Assembly (NCBI GenBank): GCA_000827325.1
Contig: KN832871.1
Span: forward strand, 1,054,001-1,118,000
From: Oidiodendron maius Zn
Taxonomy: Eukaryota; Ascomycota; Leotiomycetes; Myxotrichaceae
Length of the DNA: 64,000 nt
Direction: 5' to 3'
Position 1 is the stretch's first letter, and every line of letters begins with the position of its first letter. The notes under the pieces are model-generated. The model was not told the DNA's origin and ran no database searches. It saw nothing but the letters and a program-made list of their open reading frames with translations. Below are positions 33,826-44,833 of the stretch, piece after piece. The translations under genes were made by a program, and so were the position numbers.

Positions 33826-34353
33826 AATCAGGGTGCACTCTCATTAGCTGAGAACCCTACATTTCATCGCGGAAGCAAGCATATAGCTGTCCGATACCAC
33901 CTAATACGCCAGGAAGTCGAAGAGGGTAGGCTACAACTAGCCTACATACCTACAGACTGCATGCCAGCTGATGGCCTAACTAAGGTCCTGAAATCACCAG
34001 CACATGCAAGGTTTATAAGACTCCTAACGTTAGTAAAGGAGGTCAAATAAGGAGGGTACTCGAGGTGTTTTTACTCAACTAAACATATGCATTCAGCCAG
34101 GGGAGTATTGACTGTATCAGGGCTTCAAGCACATATATCACGATGTCTCAGGATTAGTAGCAACATATGTAATGGAATACAGCTATATAGTCGTAAAGGC
34201 TTATACATGTTGCCACCTAAGCAGGTATATAATAAGTGTTGTGTTCTGTAGTTCAGTCCCCTCAGTTGTCTTTGCATCACTCAATAGCCAATATAACTGA
34301 GTTTCACCTTGATCCGACTACAACCTGTACACCTATATTGCCTCTGTTCAAGA
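33826..34353 (+). mobile_element. 5'-truncated, diverged copia copy (RNase H tail plus LTR)
   Basis: Begins inside the RNase H domain at NQGALSLAENPTFHRG and runs to the same LVKEVK stop (34050), then a polypurine run and a degenerate LTR (34106..34353, 248 bp, ending TTCAAGA). The coding part differs from the intact element by mostly transition changes, such as Arg to Gln and Arg to Cys. The LTR is much more diverged than the coding tail. The frame stays open upstream through the minisatellite to about 33490, which I take as chance. Confidence 0.9.
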
Positions 34354-35219
34354 GTATATACAGTTTGTATTATACTTTGTAATTGACTTCAAAATGCTTA
34401 TAAAACGTTTCCTTTATATGTTACAATTGTTTCCTATATGTCTTATAATATAATTGGGATTATATAAAGAAAATCTTTTAGTTATCACTATATGTATTCT
34501 AAATATATTCTAATTATTTACTCTGATGTCCACTTGAGCTCTCGCGCTAATTTAGTTGTCCACCCGACCTGCCACCCGCTTGCACGGGACCTGGCACTTG
34601 AAGATCAGGCGGTACCAGAGAGCATTTAGGTCGGGGTCGGATTGGAACTTATACTCACGACATAAGAAGATCAATTACTAACAATGCTTATGTGGCATAC
34701 GGCCATACATGTATAGAGGCAGAGGTAGATATAATATTTACCATGTGCGCTCCCCAAGCTGATGTAGACCATTACAGAGTGGAGAAAACACAGAGGAGGC
34801 TGAACTGTTCCTCCTTTACCGAGGAAGGCTTCGCTGTCCTCATAGATCTACTACTATATGCACAATACCTCCAAGTAACTGGCAAGCAAGGAAGCTTCGC
34901 AGCATCACGCACAATGATAGCGATAAGAGGGCTTAAGCGAGCATGGTTGAGTGGCATTGGACGACAAAATTCGAATTGGCAACGAAAGCGAAAGCAGCGG
35001 GTGATGCCGTTTCGGGTACATAGGACGTGCCTGGAGATGGTTTTAGTGCAGTCAAGTGTGCACATACCCTAATGTGACATGTACACATTAGTTATGCTCG
35101 GCCTCAAATGTCTACCATAGACGAGAGGGGCTAGACGATCGTATTTCATCAATCCTCGGCTGACTGCCAACACATCCACCTACTGCCAGCATCTTCAGTT
35201 CTGTGCGAGACTCGACAGC
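34354..35219. other. AT-rich flank and promoter of LDAH-type gene
   Basis: 34354 to about 34550 is very AT-rich, like the DNA left of the copia element. The 12-mer GCTTGCACGGGA at 34578..34589 also occurs at 27756..27767. The short overlapping frames at 34692-35072 on both strands have no family features. Confidence 0.5.
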
Positions 35220-36352
35220 ATGCCTTCAACCATCTCAATTACTCCTGAACATGAAAATCCATCAGCCTCTTACCACTTGATTTTTTTGATAACGGGAAAT
35301 CCTGGTCTAGTTTCATACTACAATGTATTCCTCACGACCCTGCACCGTCTCCTATCCGAAAAGGAATCGGATAAAGACGTATTCCACATCTATGGCGAAT
35401 CACTAGCAGGATTTGAAGACAACGATACTCCTTCCAAGGTTACTGGATTACCGTATAGTCTCGAAGAGCAGATCGAGACCCGAATGCAAAGCCTGAAAAA
35501 CCAGCATATTCCATCTGGACCCAGACAAGACCAAGCATATGATAGTATCATCTTAATCGGACATTCGGTTGGAACTTATATCATCCTCGAGATGCTGCAG
35601 CGGCTTAAGAGATCACCGCATCTCAATATCAGAGCGGGCATCCTCCTATTCCCAACCGTCACTCGCCTCGCTGACAGTCCCCGAGGTCTCAAATTCTCGC
35701 CGATCTTGCGCATGTCAGGATTCCCCAGGTTGGTTGGATTTTTAGTAAATACTTTAACCTGGCTTGCTCCCAGATCTGCGGTGAAGGCATTTGCACGTCT
35801 TATGACTGGTATGGAAGAAGAACCATTAGAGGTTACGACAAAATTTTTGACCAGCCGGATGGGTGTCTGGCAGGCATTGTGAGTTCACGTGTTTCTTGCT
35901 TCTAGATAATTCTGATGATTAGGCAGGTACTTGGGCAAGGATGAGATGGAGAACATCACTGAAGATAAGTGGGATAACGATGTTTGGGGCGTTGAACACG
36001 AAGATGCTGCGAGTATGGTCAGGATTCCGAAATTAATCTTCTATTTTGGTGCGGCAGTCAGTATCCGTCGAAAGCCCTCGTTTGAATATGACTGACATAT
36101 ATTTCAGGACTATTGGGTTGCAAATCATACTCGAGATGCTCTAATAGCAGCGAGAGGGAGGGTAAGGGAGAAATCATCATCCAAACCAGTTATGCTGATA
36201 GATGAGAACGGACTTGATCATGCGTTCTGCACGAGTGAGTTGTCGCTACTCAAAATTTAATGGCGAGCTAACACAAAAAAGTGCCAGGACAAAGTGAGAC
36301 AGTTGCTGAAAAGGTAAGTTTATGGGTAAATGAGATTATAATATCTCTGTGA
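35220..36352 (+). CDS. Lipid-droplet-associated hydrolase (LDAH family)
   Basis: Alpha/beta hydrolase of the LDAH (formerly DUF2305) family, found on lipid droplets. Exons 35220..35878, 35927..36056, 36108..36234 and 36282..36352; 328 aa. Family motifs: LITGNPGLVSYY near residue 25 and the nucleophile elbow ILIGHSVGTYI near 114. IPKLIFYFGAADYWV and the late NGLDHAFC block (catalytic Asp/His region) close the fold. The last exon is read through a GTAAGT to the TGA at 36350..36352, because the translation VSLWVNEI is the usual C-terminus. Substrate (sterol or other ester) is not settled even in animals. Confidence 0.88.
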
Positions 36353-36699
36353 TGACTCTGAAAGCCACGCGTGCCTGTGAGGATAGCAATGTCTCCAGCT
36401 GTAAATGGCGATGCACTTTAGATTAACAAGGATATACATTCATAGATCATAGACTATGTTTCAGTCAGAACTCGTCTTCTTTTCAGCATCTGAACTTGAA
36501 AATTTATGCAAATGGAACTGAGCATCAGTTGCAGAATCGACAGGGTCGGCTTTATCCCCAACTCTTAGAGCTATTGGTTCCAATGGCTACAGATTTCCGC
36601 TCACATGCTTCCAGATTTGGATATTTGCAGGGTATATCCTTCTAATTAGAATTTTACTTCTGCAATCACCTAATTTAAGCCTAATATGACATCGAGACA
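36353..36699. other. Convergent intergenic region
   Basis: 347 bp between the 3' ends of the LDAH-type gene (plus) and the dioxygenase gene (minus). No gene seen. Confidence 0.55.
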
Positions 36700-38541
36700 T
36701 CAAAGTATCTGGCTTAGGGCCACTTCCCGCGGAAAATTGGTATTCCGCCATCTTGATATGAAATCATCATGGTTGACTTCAAACCTTTAGCCTGAATTTC
36801 CATTCCTAAAAGGATCAGTCGACTTACCATAGCCACCACATATCCTTCTCTTTCCCGAAAATGCGCTCCTGCCGTGTAAAACCCTCCAATTATCAAATAT
36901 CAGAGGTCGTCCCGGTTTCAGTTGGGCCCAGTATTGCATATCGTCTTCCTTTAGGATCGCATCGAATTTCCTTGCTGCCTCATACCACTTTGTTGCCGAT
37001 ATGGGGTCATTTTCACGCACTGGTACTAAACCTCGATCATCATTATTCCATCGTATTTGCAAGAGACCTTCGATACCATGGGTAGAACCAGTACCGACGT
37101 TGCTGTTAATACCGAGAACCGGAAAGCGATGGCTTGGAGTGATAGTAATGCCCTCATTACCAGAAGCGTGCCAGAGGATGGGTACCGCTCTAAGGATGTC
37201 CCAAGACTCTGGTGATTCTTGTCTCAAACGATGGGCAGCATTAAAGCCGTCGACAAGAAGGGAGGCACCGCCTGTGCCTTCAGTATGAGAGAGCAAGTGA
37301 AACATCTGAAGGCCAGCTGGATCAGTGAAGTATGTTGTGTCGGTATGAGCTCCAAGTGCTAGTGATGTATATGCCATGTCTTTCATTGTGAGATCAGACG
37401 TGAAGTCGTAAAATCCGCCTTGAACAATTAGCATATTTGTGCATTCGCAGAGGATACCGTACCATAGTGTGTTATACGAATGAAAGCGATGCGCTCCAAG
37501 AGTCGCTCTGTTTTCTCAGGTGATACAGGGCAGCCTTCTACATAGCAGAAGCCATATTTTCGCTATTCAAAGGTCAGATGAAATTATTGTGTAAGAGGAT
37601 GAGGAAATCTGTACAATCTTAGCAGTCCACTCTCCAACTCCCTTTTCATGTGACATAATCTCATCATAATGAACGACCGGTTCTTCTAAATTAATTGACT
37701 TATCCCATAAATAAAGACTGCGGCCGTGAGCACCATTGCTACATCGTGGGCAACGGTACTCACTCTAAGTTTTCCTGTGAGAGTTCCTGGCTTTGACTAG
37801 ACAAGCCTTGCTTTTTAAGCCACTCCCATGGGTATAGACTAACATGACCATCGCTAATACCATCATATCCCCCTACGACAAGTCAGAGAGTGTAGCAGAG
37901 GGAATGGGCCTATCTCACAAGTCACCCGAAGGCCATCTCTCTCTGTCACTACCTCTTTCGGTTCGACATCTGGTGTAATCTGCCAGGGTAAGACGATAGT
38001 GTCATAATATTGGAGAAAATATATACCTGAAATGTATCAAAAGCTCGTTGCATAGTATCTTGGTTCACACACTTCTGACAACGACAGTGGTCCCTAGAAT
38101 GCATTAGTCGCGTCGTATAATTTATAGCGGTTTAGGGCGTTTAGTACCTTAGCCAGAAACTCGGCCTATTTGCGTATTAATAGGATTAAAATATGCAAGC
38201 AAATAAACTTACGCATGAAATACTTGATGTCCTTTTGGACTAGGTAACTTGGCTGAGATGCCTAGTTTCCCCCACGATGGTCTTCCATCCTCGCCAAGAT
38301 CTCTCTCCAAAGACACCTTAGGAAACCAACCTTGAGAATCATAGCCTCCTGATAATGAGGAGACTGCAGATTTCTCCTTTCTGGGACTGGTTGATAGTAT
38401 CCTGGCTCCTACAGGGCCTCGTTTGGGGAAAGAGTGTGGCCCTACTGCGTTGTGTGATGGACCAGCTAATACCAATCGATTGATAGAGGACGATTCCCAT
38501 ATATGCCTATAACATAGGCGGGTGTGGTACAGTCTCATCAT
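36700..38541 (-). CDS. TMLH: Trimethyllysine dioxygenase (carnitine biosynthesis, step 1)
   Basis: Fe(II)/2-oxoglutarate oxygenase that hydroxylates N6-trimethyllysine. Nine exons: 38213..38541, 38148..38165, 38027..38093, 37919..37979, 37764..37872, 37615..37717, 37463..37562, 36828..37418 and 36700..36776; 484 aa. An Arg-rich N-terminus (MMRLYHTRLCYRHIW) is a likely mitochondrial presequence. The N-terminal zinc motif reads FWLRDHCRCQKCVN (about 112-125), assembled across an 18-nt exon. Iron ligands are HTD at about 287 and the His of NWRVLHGRSAF at about 444. CGGYVNHDDFISRW at the C-terminus is diagnostic of this branch as against gamma-butyrobetaine dioxygenase, though that alternative is not fully excluded. 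Confidence 0.9.
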
Positions 38542-38825
38542 TTTTCAAGTCGCCGTATGGAAAATCGCAGCATCGAAGAGTATGTTATTGTTGTAGGAAT
38601 TCAGCCAGCCGAAAGTCTTTGGGTTCACAGATGGGGATGCGGGGCTTTACGGGATGAGGAATTTAGCGCCTCGTTTCACCACAGTCTTTGTTGCACAATA
38701 AATATTTAGCATGTGCGATCTCCTGAATTCACTCTTGATTTTGAGTGTGAGAATTCTTGTATTCTTAGTTTATATGGATACTAACCACAAGATCTACCAC
38801 AATGAATTACTTCAAGCCGCCTAAA

Positions 38826-39960
38826 TCACAGATTAATCGCCCTTCCGCTCTGTGCACTCTCCTTTGCTGCTTCGATAATCTTCAAGACATCTCTGGCATC
38901 ACTTGCCTTGACAGGCACAGCAGCTTCTCCGCCACCTTCAATTGCCTTCCTGAATCCATCATACAAACTTGCATATGTAAGAGGCGTCAGATTTTTATGC
39001 TTCGTTCTCACGGCCTTGCCTCCGTCCAGTACGACAAGGTTACCCGACATGTCATCGCTCTCAATGCCGAAGCCCTTGTCCCCGGGCTTTAACCCTGCCT
39101 TGAGCTGATCTTCTTGTACATCTAAGTGATATTTCTTGAAGCTGCCCTTAGAACCCCGAACCCAGTATCTTAACTGTTCTGTCTCGATGGAGAGCACACC
39201 AGCTTTGGCAGTCACAAGCGGTCTGCCATGGCCATATTTTAATAGCACGGTCATCGAATCTGGCTCAGGGGCGCCATCGCCTCTCTGATTGGTAAACACT
39301 GCCACGACGCTTTGGGGCATTCCAAAGAGTACGTATGCTTGATCGATCAAGTGCGTCCCCAAATCGTATATCACTCCACCAGCGTGGTCCATACTCAGGT
39401 TTCCCTTCCAGGTAGGTGGTCTTTCCGGCTTATAGCGGTCGAAATGGGTCTCAAATTCTACCACAGAGCCTAGCTTACCCTCCTTAATTAATTGTTGTAC
39501 AGTCAGGAAGTCGGTATCCCATCTCCTATTCTGGTATACGCAGATCAGCTTTCCAGTCTTGCTGGAGACATCTATGAGCTGCTGAGCCTCAGAGGAGGTT
39601 GGGACGAAAGGTTTTTCGACGATAACGTGTTTGCCAGACTCAAGTGCAGACTTTGTGAAGGGGAAGTGTGTATCGGGTGTAGTTGTGATTGCGATAATGT
39701 CGATCGACTTGTCGGCAAACATCTCATCTGCAGAGCGGTATATCTTAACGGATGGGTGGTCCTTGGAGGCATCATCATCAGGTTTGGAACTTCGTTGGAC
39801 GATGGAGTGAAGATTGAAGCTTGGGGTGACTTGGATGAGGGGGATGTGGAAGACTTTGGCAGACATGCTACTATGGGATCAGAGGAGCTTGATTGAGGGG
39901 TTGAAGGAGCTTGACATACCCATAGCCAATCACACCAACGTTATGGGTTTTGCTGGCCAT
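38826..39960 (-). CDS. Gfo/Idh/MocA family NAD(P)-dependent oxidoreductase
   Basis: Two exons (39920..39960, 38826..39867); 360 aa. Exon 1 encodes MASKTHNVGVIGYG, the Rossmann start, and splices with acceptor TAGTAG to GMSAKVFHIPLI. ITTTPDTHF, the HVIVEKPF motif (about residue 98) and the C-terminal Gfo/Idh domain (GGVIYDLGTHLIDQA) are present. This is the normal fungal length. Substrate is probably a sugar, polyol or related alcohol, but cannot be named. The gene lies just upstream of the TMLH promoter and is transcribed on the same strand. Confidence 0.92.
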
Positions 39961-40330
39961 TATACAAGCTTCGTTAAGACAGTAGTTACAACAGCAGAGG
40001 AGACACGTTCTCGCGCTGGCTGAGCAATAGAAGAAAAGAGGGAAGGAAAAAATATCTTGGCCCATCTCATTCCTCTTTTCCACCTACCCCCTCTCATGCC
40101 CACCCTTACATAATGGAGCTCCATTATTTTCCCGCCGCAACGAAGTGGGATGTTTAGAAAGGCCGATATGTTACATTAGACCTATTTCAGTGGCACCCTT
40201 GTTCCACGTGATATATCATTCTCGCCACTCCTGCAACCTGGCACTTGGGTCCTACTCCATTCAGATTCTCTTCGGAATCTCATATGCGATCTCCACTGTT
40301 GTGTATTGGCTTTTCCACTTATAAGATTAC
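39961..40330. other. Upstream region of the Gfo/Idh/MocA gene
   Basis: 370 bp between the oxidoreductase start and the end of the 176-aa gene, both minus strand. Pyrimidine-rich tracts occur near 40070. No gene seen. Confidence 0.55.
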
Positions 40331-40920
40331 TCAATGCCTCTCGGCTGCCACGGCTTCTGCGCTCTCCGGTAGCCTGTCCTCCGCACCAGTAATATCTTGC
40401 CGAGATATTCCATTTCCCCTTGTTTTGCTGGTCGGATAATCTTTATCAAAGGCCCGTTCCCTCACAGGATCTCTAGGATCTGCACCGACACCAACTAAGC
40501 CGTATCTTGCCTTTCTATGGGCACGTCTCAATTCATTACTTGTCTGACCGTACAGAGGTCGTCCAACGCCTCTGGTCACATCCGCTGATGTGACACCAGG
40601 AATAGACTCCTCTGCTGACGTTCTCACATCACTGTATACGTCGAGGTTTTGGTCGTCCCCAGGAATGGGGGGCATTTGGTGTGTACTGTTAGAAGGTGCG
40701 CTTCCCGCTGGTAAGGTTTGGGCAGAGAATTCTGGGACTGCGTCGTTGCCTACTTTAACCCCAGGAGCATGCTGGAGAGTAGTTAGACCCCATTTGAGCA
40801 AATTGGGACGAGAAGACATAGGTAACATACGCCCTTGGTAATCATGGGCTCGCTTCTAGGAACTCTGGCATGAAATTCACCCTGGTTTACTAAAGCGTCT
40901 GTATTTGATGTGGCAGACAT
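40331..40920 (-). CDS. Uncharacterised conserved fungal protein, 176 aa
   Basis: Exons 40831..40920 and 40331..40771 with a 59-nt GT-AG intron. The protein is hydrophilic, rich in Pro, Ser, Gly and Asp, with no membrane segment or signal peptide, and looks largely disordered. The segment HAPGVKVGNDAVPEF and the C-terminal PESAEAVAAERH recall small stress-associated or conidial proteins I have seen in Aspergillus-type genomes, but I cannot name a family. ADVTRGVGRPLYGQTSNELRR lies mid-protein. The intron phase and clean start support a real gene. Confidence 0.7.
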
Positions 40921-41671
40921 GCTTGCAATGCAAAAGGCGTTGAGATATCAAGAATAAGTATTGCCTATTGCCAGATATTTGAGACCACGGGATGAAACAT
41001 GGCAATTCTTATAAGCAGAGACATGTCAACGAGAGCATCATGAACTTCTGTCGTGGTGTAGTCCTGATTGACGTCAAATCTGATTCTGGTTACATCATAA
41101 CAGACTTTCTATTCCATAAATATGGGGGCAAGGCAAAAGGGCCATGCGTTGTGTGGTTAGTGATCGTAGCACGACAGACCGGCGGGTCAGTCAAGCGTAA
41201 TAACAGCTGAGTATTTAAGATGCGAGTTAATATGTAGTAGCGGACCAAGGTCAGGAAGGTCAGGGTCATCCTGCTGCAAAATCATAGAAGAAGATACCCC
41301 TGAAAAGGAATTTTTACAAAAACAACGCTAATGTATTCTAAGGTTTATAGATATATAGCATTTATAACACTTTGAAATTATCCCAATAGAACCTAGTTCT
41401 TACTCCCATGTCAAATACACCCTGCTCCAATGTTCATGAAGACAGGCCGAAAGCCGACGGAATTTGTGTCGGCGATAACGGACATAGGTAGATTCTTGAG
41501 AGTCGGGGAAGTAGCATTCCATAACATATATGATGTTTCAACTATTTTCATTCATATAAATGTTTCCATAGCAGTTCATAGACTCGATTTATTTAAACTG
41601 AGAAATGCTCACAGCAACTACTTAACTATTTGTCCCGAAATACCAATATCCCGGCGCTGCCGCCCACCAAG
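40921..41671. promoter_or_regulatory. Divergent intergenic region, 176-aa gene / amidohydrolase
   Basis: 751 bp between divergent starts; AT-rich, especially from 41280 on. Short open frames at 40992-41210 and 41430-41885 overlap non-conserved sequence and are not supported. Confidence 0.5.
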
Positions 41672-42628
41672 ATGTCACCAACCGGCTGGCTCGACATTCA
41701 TGGGCATTTCAACGTCCCCCAAACACCTGAAGAAGCTCATAGAACTTTGGAAGCATTCCACAAAGTCCAATTCCTTGCAAAAGAGCCGTGGATGTGGGAT
41801 GCTTCAAGCATCCTTGAATACCTGGATCAAGCAGGTGTCCAAATGCAAATGCTCTCTTCTATTCCACATGATCACAATAAACTAAGACTAAGCAATGATT
41901 ATGGCATATCTATCGTACAAAGATACCCAAATCGTTTTGGGCTACTCCTTGCCCTTCCGACAGACAATACTCAGGCTTGCCTGGATGAGATAAACCGTTC
42001 AGCGGATTTTGTTCCTGAAGTGGACGGGTTTGCTGTCTCCACTGTCTATAGAGGTGTCCGACTTAGTGATCCTTTGTTAGAACCCGTCTGGAGGGAACTC
42101 AATAAGCGCCAGGCGGTAGTCTTCGTCCATCCAGATGCAACCGCGAGCCCTTCTCTAGGGAGACCAAGCCCTGTCATAGAAGTCGCTTTTGATACCGCCC
42201 GAACAGTCGTCGATATGCTCTATAAAGGGGTTTTTAGACGGTACCTAGATATTAAATTCGTACTTGCACATTGCGGCGGTGCCTTGCCTGCGCTATCAGG
42301 ACGATTGGAGCTGCTTGGTGCAGAAAGTTGGGTACCGAATCCTGAAAATATAACATCACACGAGATCCAGCTACAGTTGAGTAGGTTATATGTAGATACG
42401 GCCGCGGCTGCAAAAACCGGATTGGAGCCAGCGATAAAAATGGTGGGCCAAGAGAAATGCGTTTATGGGGCTGATTGTGGGGTGCCTTGCTCTACTATCA
42501 TAACGATGGAGAAGAATCGTATGGCGGTATTAGAGATCGAGAGAAGGCTAGGACTTGAAGGCAAAGTTGGGATAAATGGCTGGGCATTATTTCCTTCCGC
42601 TAGTAAGAGAGTAGAGTGTGCAAACTAG
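41672..42628 (+). CDS. ACMSD-type amidohydrolase/decarboxylase
   Basis: Single-exon metal-dependent hydrolase-fold protein of 318 aa. Metal-site motifs are all present: DIHGHF at the start (HxH, residues 9 and 11), FVHPDA, LAHCGGALP and YGADCG (Asp). This set defines amidohydrolase family 2, which includes aminocarboxymuconate-semialdehyde, gamma-resorcylate and 6-methylsalicylate decarboxylases. Non-oxidative decarboxylation of an aromatic acid is the likely role; no polyketide synthase is in the window to point to a pathway. ATG at 41672 is chosen because it places the HxH strand at the expected distance; upstream in-frame codons are non-ATG. Confidence 0.88.
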   Translation: MSPTGWLDIHGHFNVPQTPEEAHRTLEAFHKVQFLAKEPWMWDASSILEYLDQAGVQMQMLSSIPHDHNKLRLSNDYGISIVQRYPNRFGLLLALPTDNTQACLDEINRSADFVPEVDGFAVSTVYRGVRLSDPLLEPVWRELNKRQAVVFVHPDATASPSLGRPSPVIEVAFDTARTVVDMLYKGVFRRYLDIKFVLAHCGGALPALSGRLELLGAESWVPNPENITSHEIQLQLSRLYVDTAAAAKTGLEPAIKMVGQEKCVYGADCGVPCSTIITMEKNRMAVLEIERRLGLEGKVGINGWALFPSASKRVECAN

Positions 42629-43048
42629 GTAAATTGGAATTTAAATAACTAGAGCGTGGAACGAGAGCTTGATGGTTGCGCATCTCAGCTGCCAGCGATG
42701 TTTGAGCGAAATATTTCGAGCCATAATGGTGCACTCAGCATCTCAGCTATTCACCTTGCATCTGCAACATTGTATGACACAGACTACGGTGCATCACCAT
42801 ACGTGGGTTTTGAGTCACTTGAGCGCAAGACTTGCCAAAGGTGGCAACGAAAAACTCGGGGGCATAACAAAGCGATGGGGAAGGATGAGATGAAATGACC
42901 AGTTACTCTGCTCTGAAGCCATAAAGTTTCAGCCTAATATTCAAGGCATTAAAAAATATCAACATCGTCAAGAGCCGGCAGAAGTGGTCCATCTTTAGCA
43001 TGTAAAAGATGCCTCTCCGTCACTTAAATACCTTCCACACAGTCCAAT
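42629..43048. other. Intergenic, 5' of CCL1
   Basis: 420 bp with no supported coding sequence. Confidence 0.55.
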
Positions 43049-44229
43049 ATGTCAGAGGATGAGAGATATCGAACCTCTACCCAATTCCGCCTCTGGTCGT
43101 TCACTCCCTCTTCCCTCCACGCCCTTCGAGAAACAACAAACCTCATTGCTGCGAACCGCGTTCGAGCCGCAGTACAACGCCTTCGAGAAGCTCGCACTGC
43201 GTCCTCCGCTGAGACGTCTGAGGCGGAAAATGTTCGAGCTACAAGTGCGGTCCCAGAGGGGGAAGTCGACTGCTTGACCGTGGACGAAGAGTTAAAACTT
43301 GTAGCCTTCTATTGTAGGCAGACCATTCAATTAGGAGACCATTTAAAAGTTCCTACTGATGTTAAGGTAAGTGAATTCTTCCCAATGGAAAACATCATCA
43401 CTAAGAACTATGCTCTGACTAGGCGACTGCAATCCAATATATAAAACGCTTCTATATAACCAACAGTCTTATGACCTACCACCCCACTGATATACTCAAA
43501 ACTGCCCTCTTCTTTGCGACCAAAACCGAAAACTTTTACTTCCGCCTCACCAAATTCGCTGATGCCATTGGGAAGACGGAGCCAGAGGATGTGCTTGCTT
43601 CCGAATTCCTGTTGACCCAGGGACTCAGATTTACGTTCGACGTCCGCCATCCATTCCGGGCCTTGGAGGGTGCTATTATGGAGCTGCAGGCTCTGGCGCA
43701 TGGCAATATTTCCGTGCTTCCGGGAGAGGCATCTGCAGTGGAGAGGCCTGCGAATATAGAGAAGAGAGTCAAAGATGCGCATGGCAAAGCCAGGGACTAC
43801 TTAAAGACCAGCGCCCTGTTGACTGATGTGTATTTCCATTTTACTCCCAGTCAGATCATGATGGCATCTCTATCCCTCGCGGACTCAGAGCTCGCAGATT
43901 GGTACATGGTGCAAAAGCTTTCTGCGAACGATGAAACAGCTTTAGAGATGAGAAAGAAAGTGCTACAAACAGTAGGCAGATGTGCTGACATGTTAAAGGC
44001 AGTGGAGCCAAGCTCTGAGCCTTCTGCAGCTGAAAAGAAGGAGTTATCAGCTCTTGCGAAGAAATTAAAGAGGTGTCGAAATCCCGAGAAGATTGATTTG
44101 GTCGGCCTGCAGAAGGCAAAGCGGGAAGGAGATGTGGTTGATGAGAAGGTAATTAAAAAGCGAAAGTTAGAGAGGGAACAGTCCGCCAAAGAAGAAGACT
44201 TATTCGGCCCAGAGATTAAGAGGGCATAA
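43049..44229 (+). CDS. CCL1: Cyclin H homologue, TFIIK/CAK subunit
   Basis: Regulatory cyclin of the TFIIH kinase module, which phosphorylates the RNA polymerase II C-terminal domain. Exons 43049..43366 and 43423..44229 with a 56-nt GT-AG intron; 374 aa. The start MSEDERYRTSTQFRLWSFTP is diagnostic of the Ccl1/cyclin H class. The cyclin box covers VDEELKLVAFYCRQTI to the KTALFFATKTENFY stretch, with the second fold following (EFLLTQGLRFTFDVRHPFRA). The C-terminus is lysine-rich (KKRKLERE), a likely nuclear signal. Confidence 0.93.
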
Positions 44230-44833
44230 AACAACGGAGAGACTGATGATAATTAGCAAGGCGTCTGGGTTAAGTCGCATATGAACGGCGTTTCAAGAGA
44301 ATCTTCGGATAGAGGTAGCCTCACAATTGAAGTGCTACGCAACTAGTTGCTCATCATGCTAAGATTGCGTATAATACGACGTAACTAAGTAGCTCTCCCT
44401 GTCTTTCAAAATACTATGTTGCTTTTGAGGCTTGAAATTCATTCTTCTTGGACCCGCTTGCTGAAATTCTGCATTGAACGCTGCTATTTCCCGCAGAACG
44501 GGTTTGTTGTAACATATAGTGTACATTGTGGGAGAGTCTCTTCCTTGGCCTCGCTCTCAATCATTGCTGAAGAGAGAATGAGTTTGTTATCACCCGAACA
44601 AACTTAGTGCCGCGCGTTAATATATAGTTATACAATATTGTTGGCGACTATTGAGGAGCGTGGCATTATCCCTTTTGGAGATAACAGCTCCATGAGAAAC
44701 ATGGGTGCCGAGAGCATGATATTTTTCATTTTCCACTCATATTTTTACTATTACTCGGAAGCAGACTGCCACAAAGATAGTCGCATGACTGCGGCCGAAG
44801 GCTATCCCAAAAGACCAGTATATCGTTCATATT
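44230..44833. other. Convergent intergenic region
   Basis: 604 bp between the ends of CCL1 (plus) and the nucleotide-sugar transporter (minus). Two small plus-strand frames (44416-44607, 44638-44862) are not supported. Confidence 0.5.

Noticed and set aside
33490-34050. 186-aa open frame through the minisatellite into the copia tail
   Set aside because: The N-terminal half is a translation of the repeat array, and the C-terminal half is an RNase H fragment. No start context or family supports a gene.
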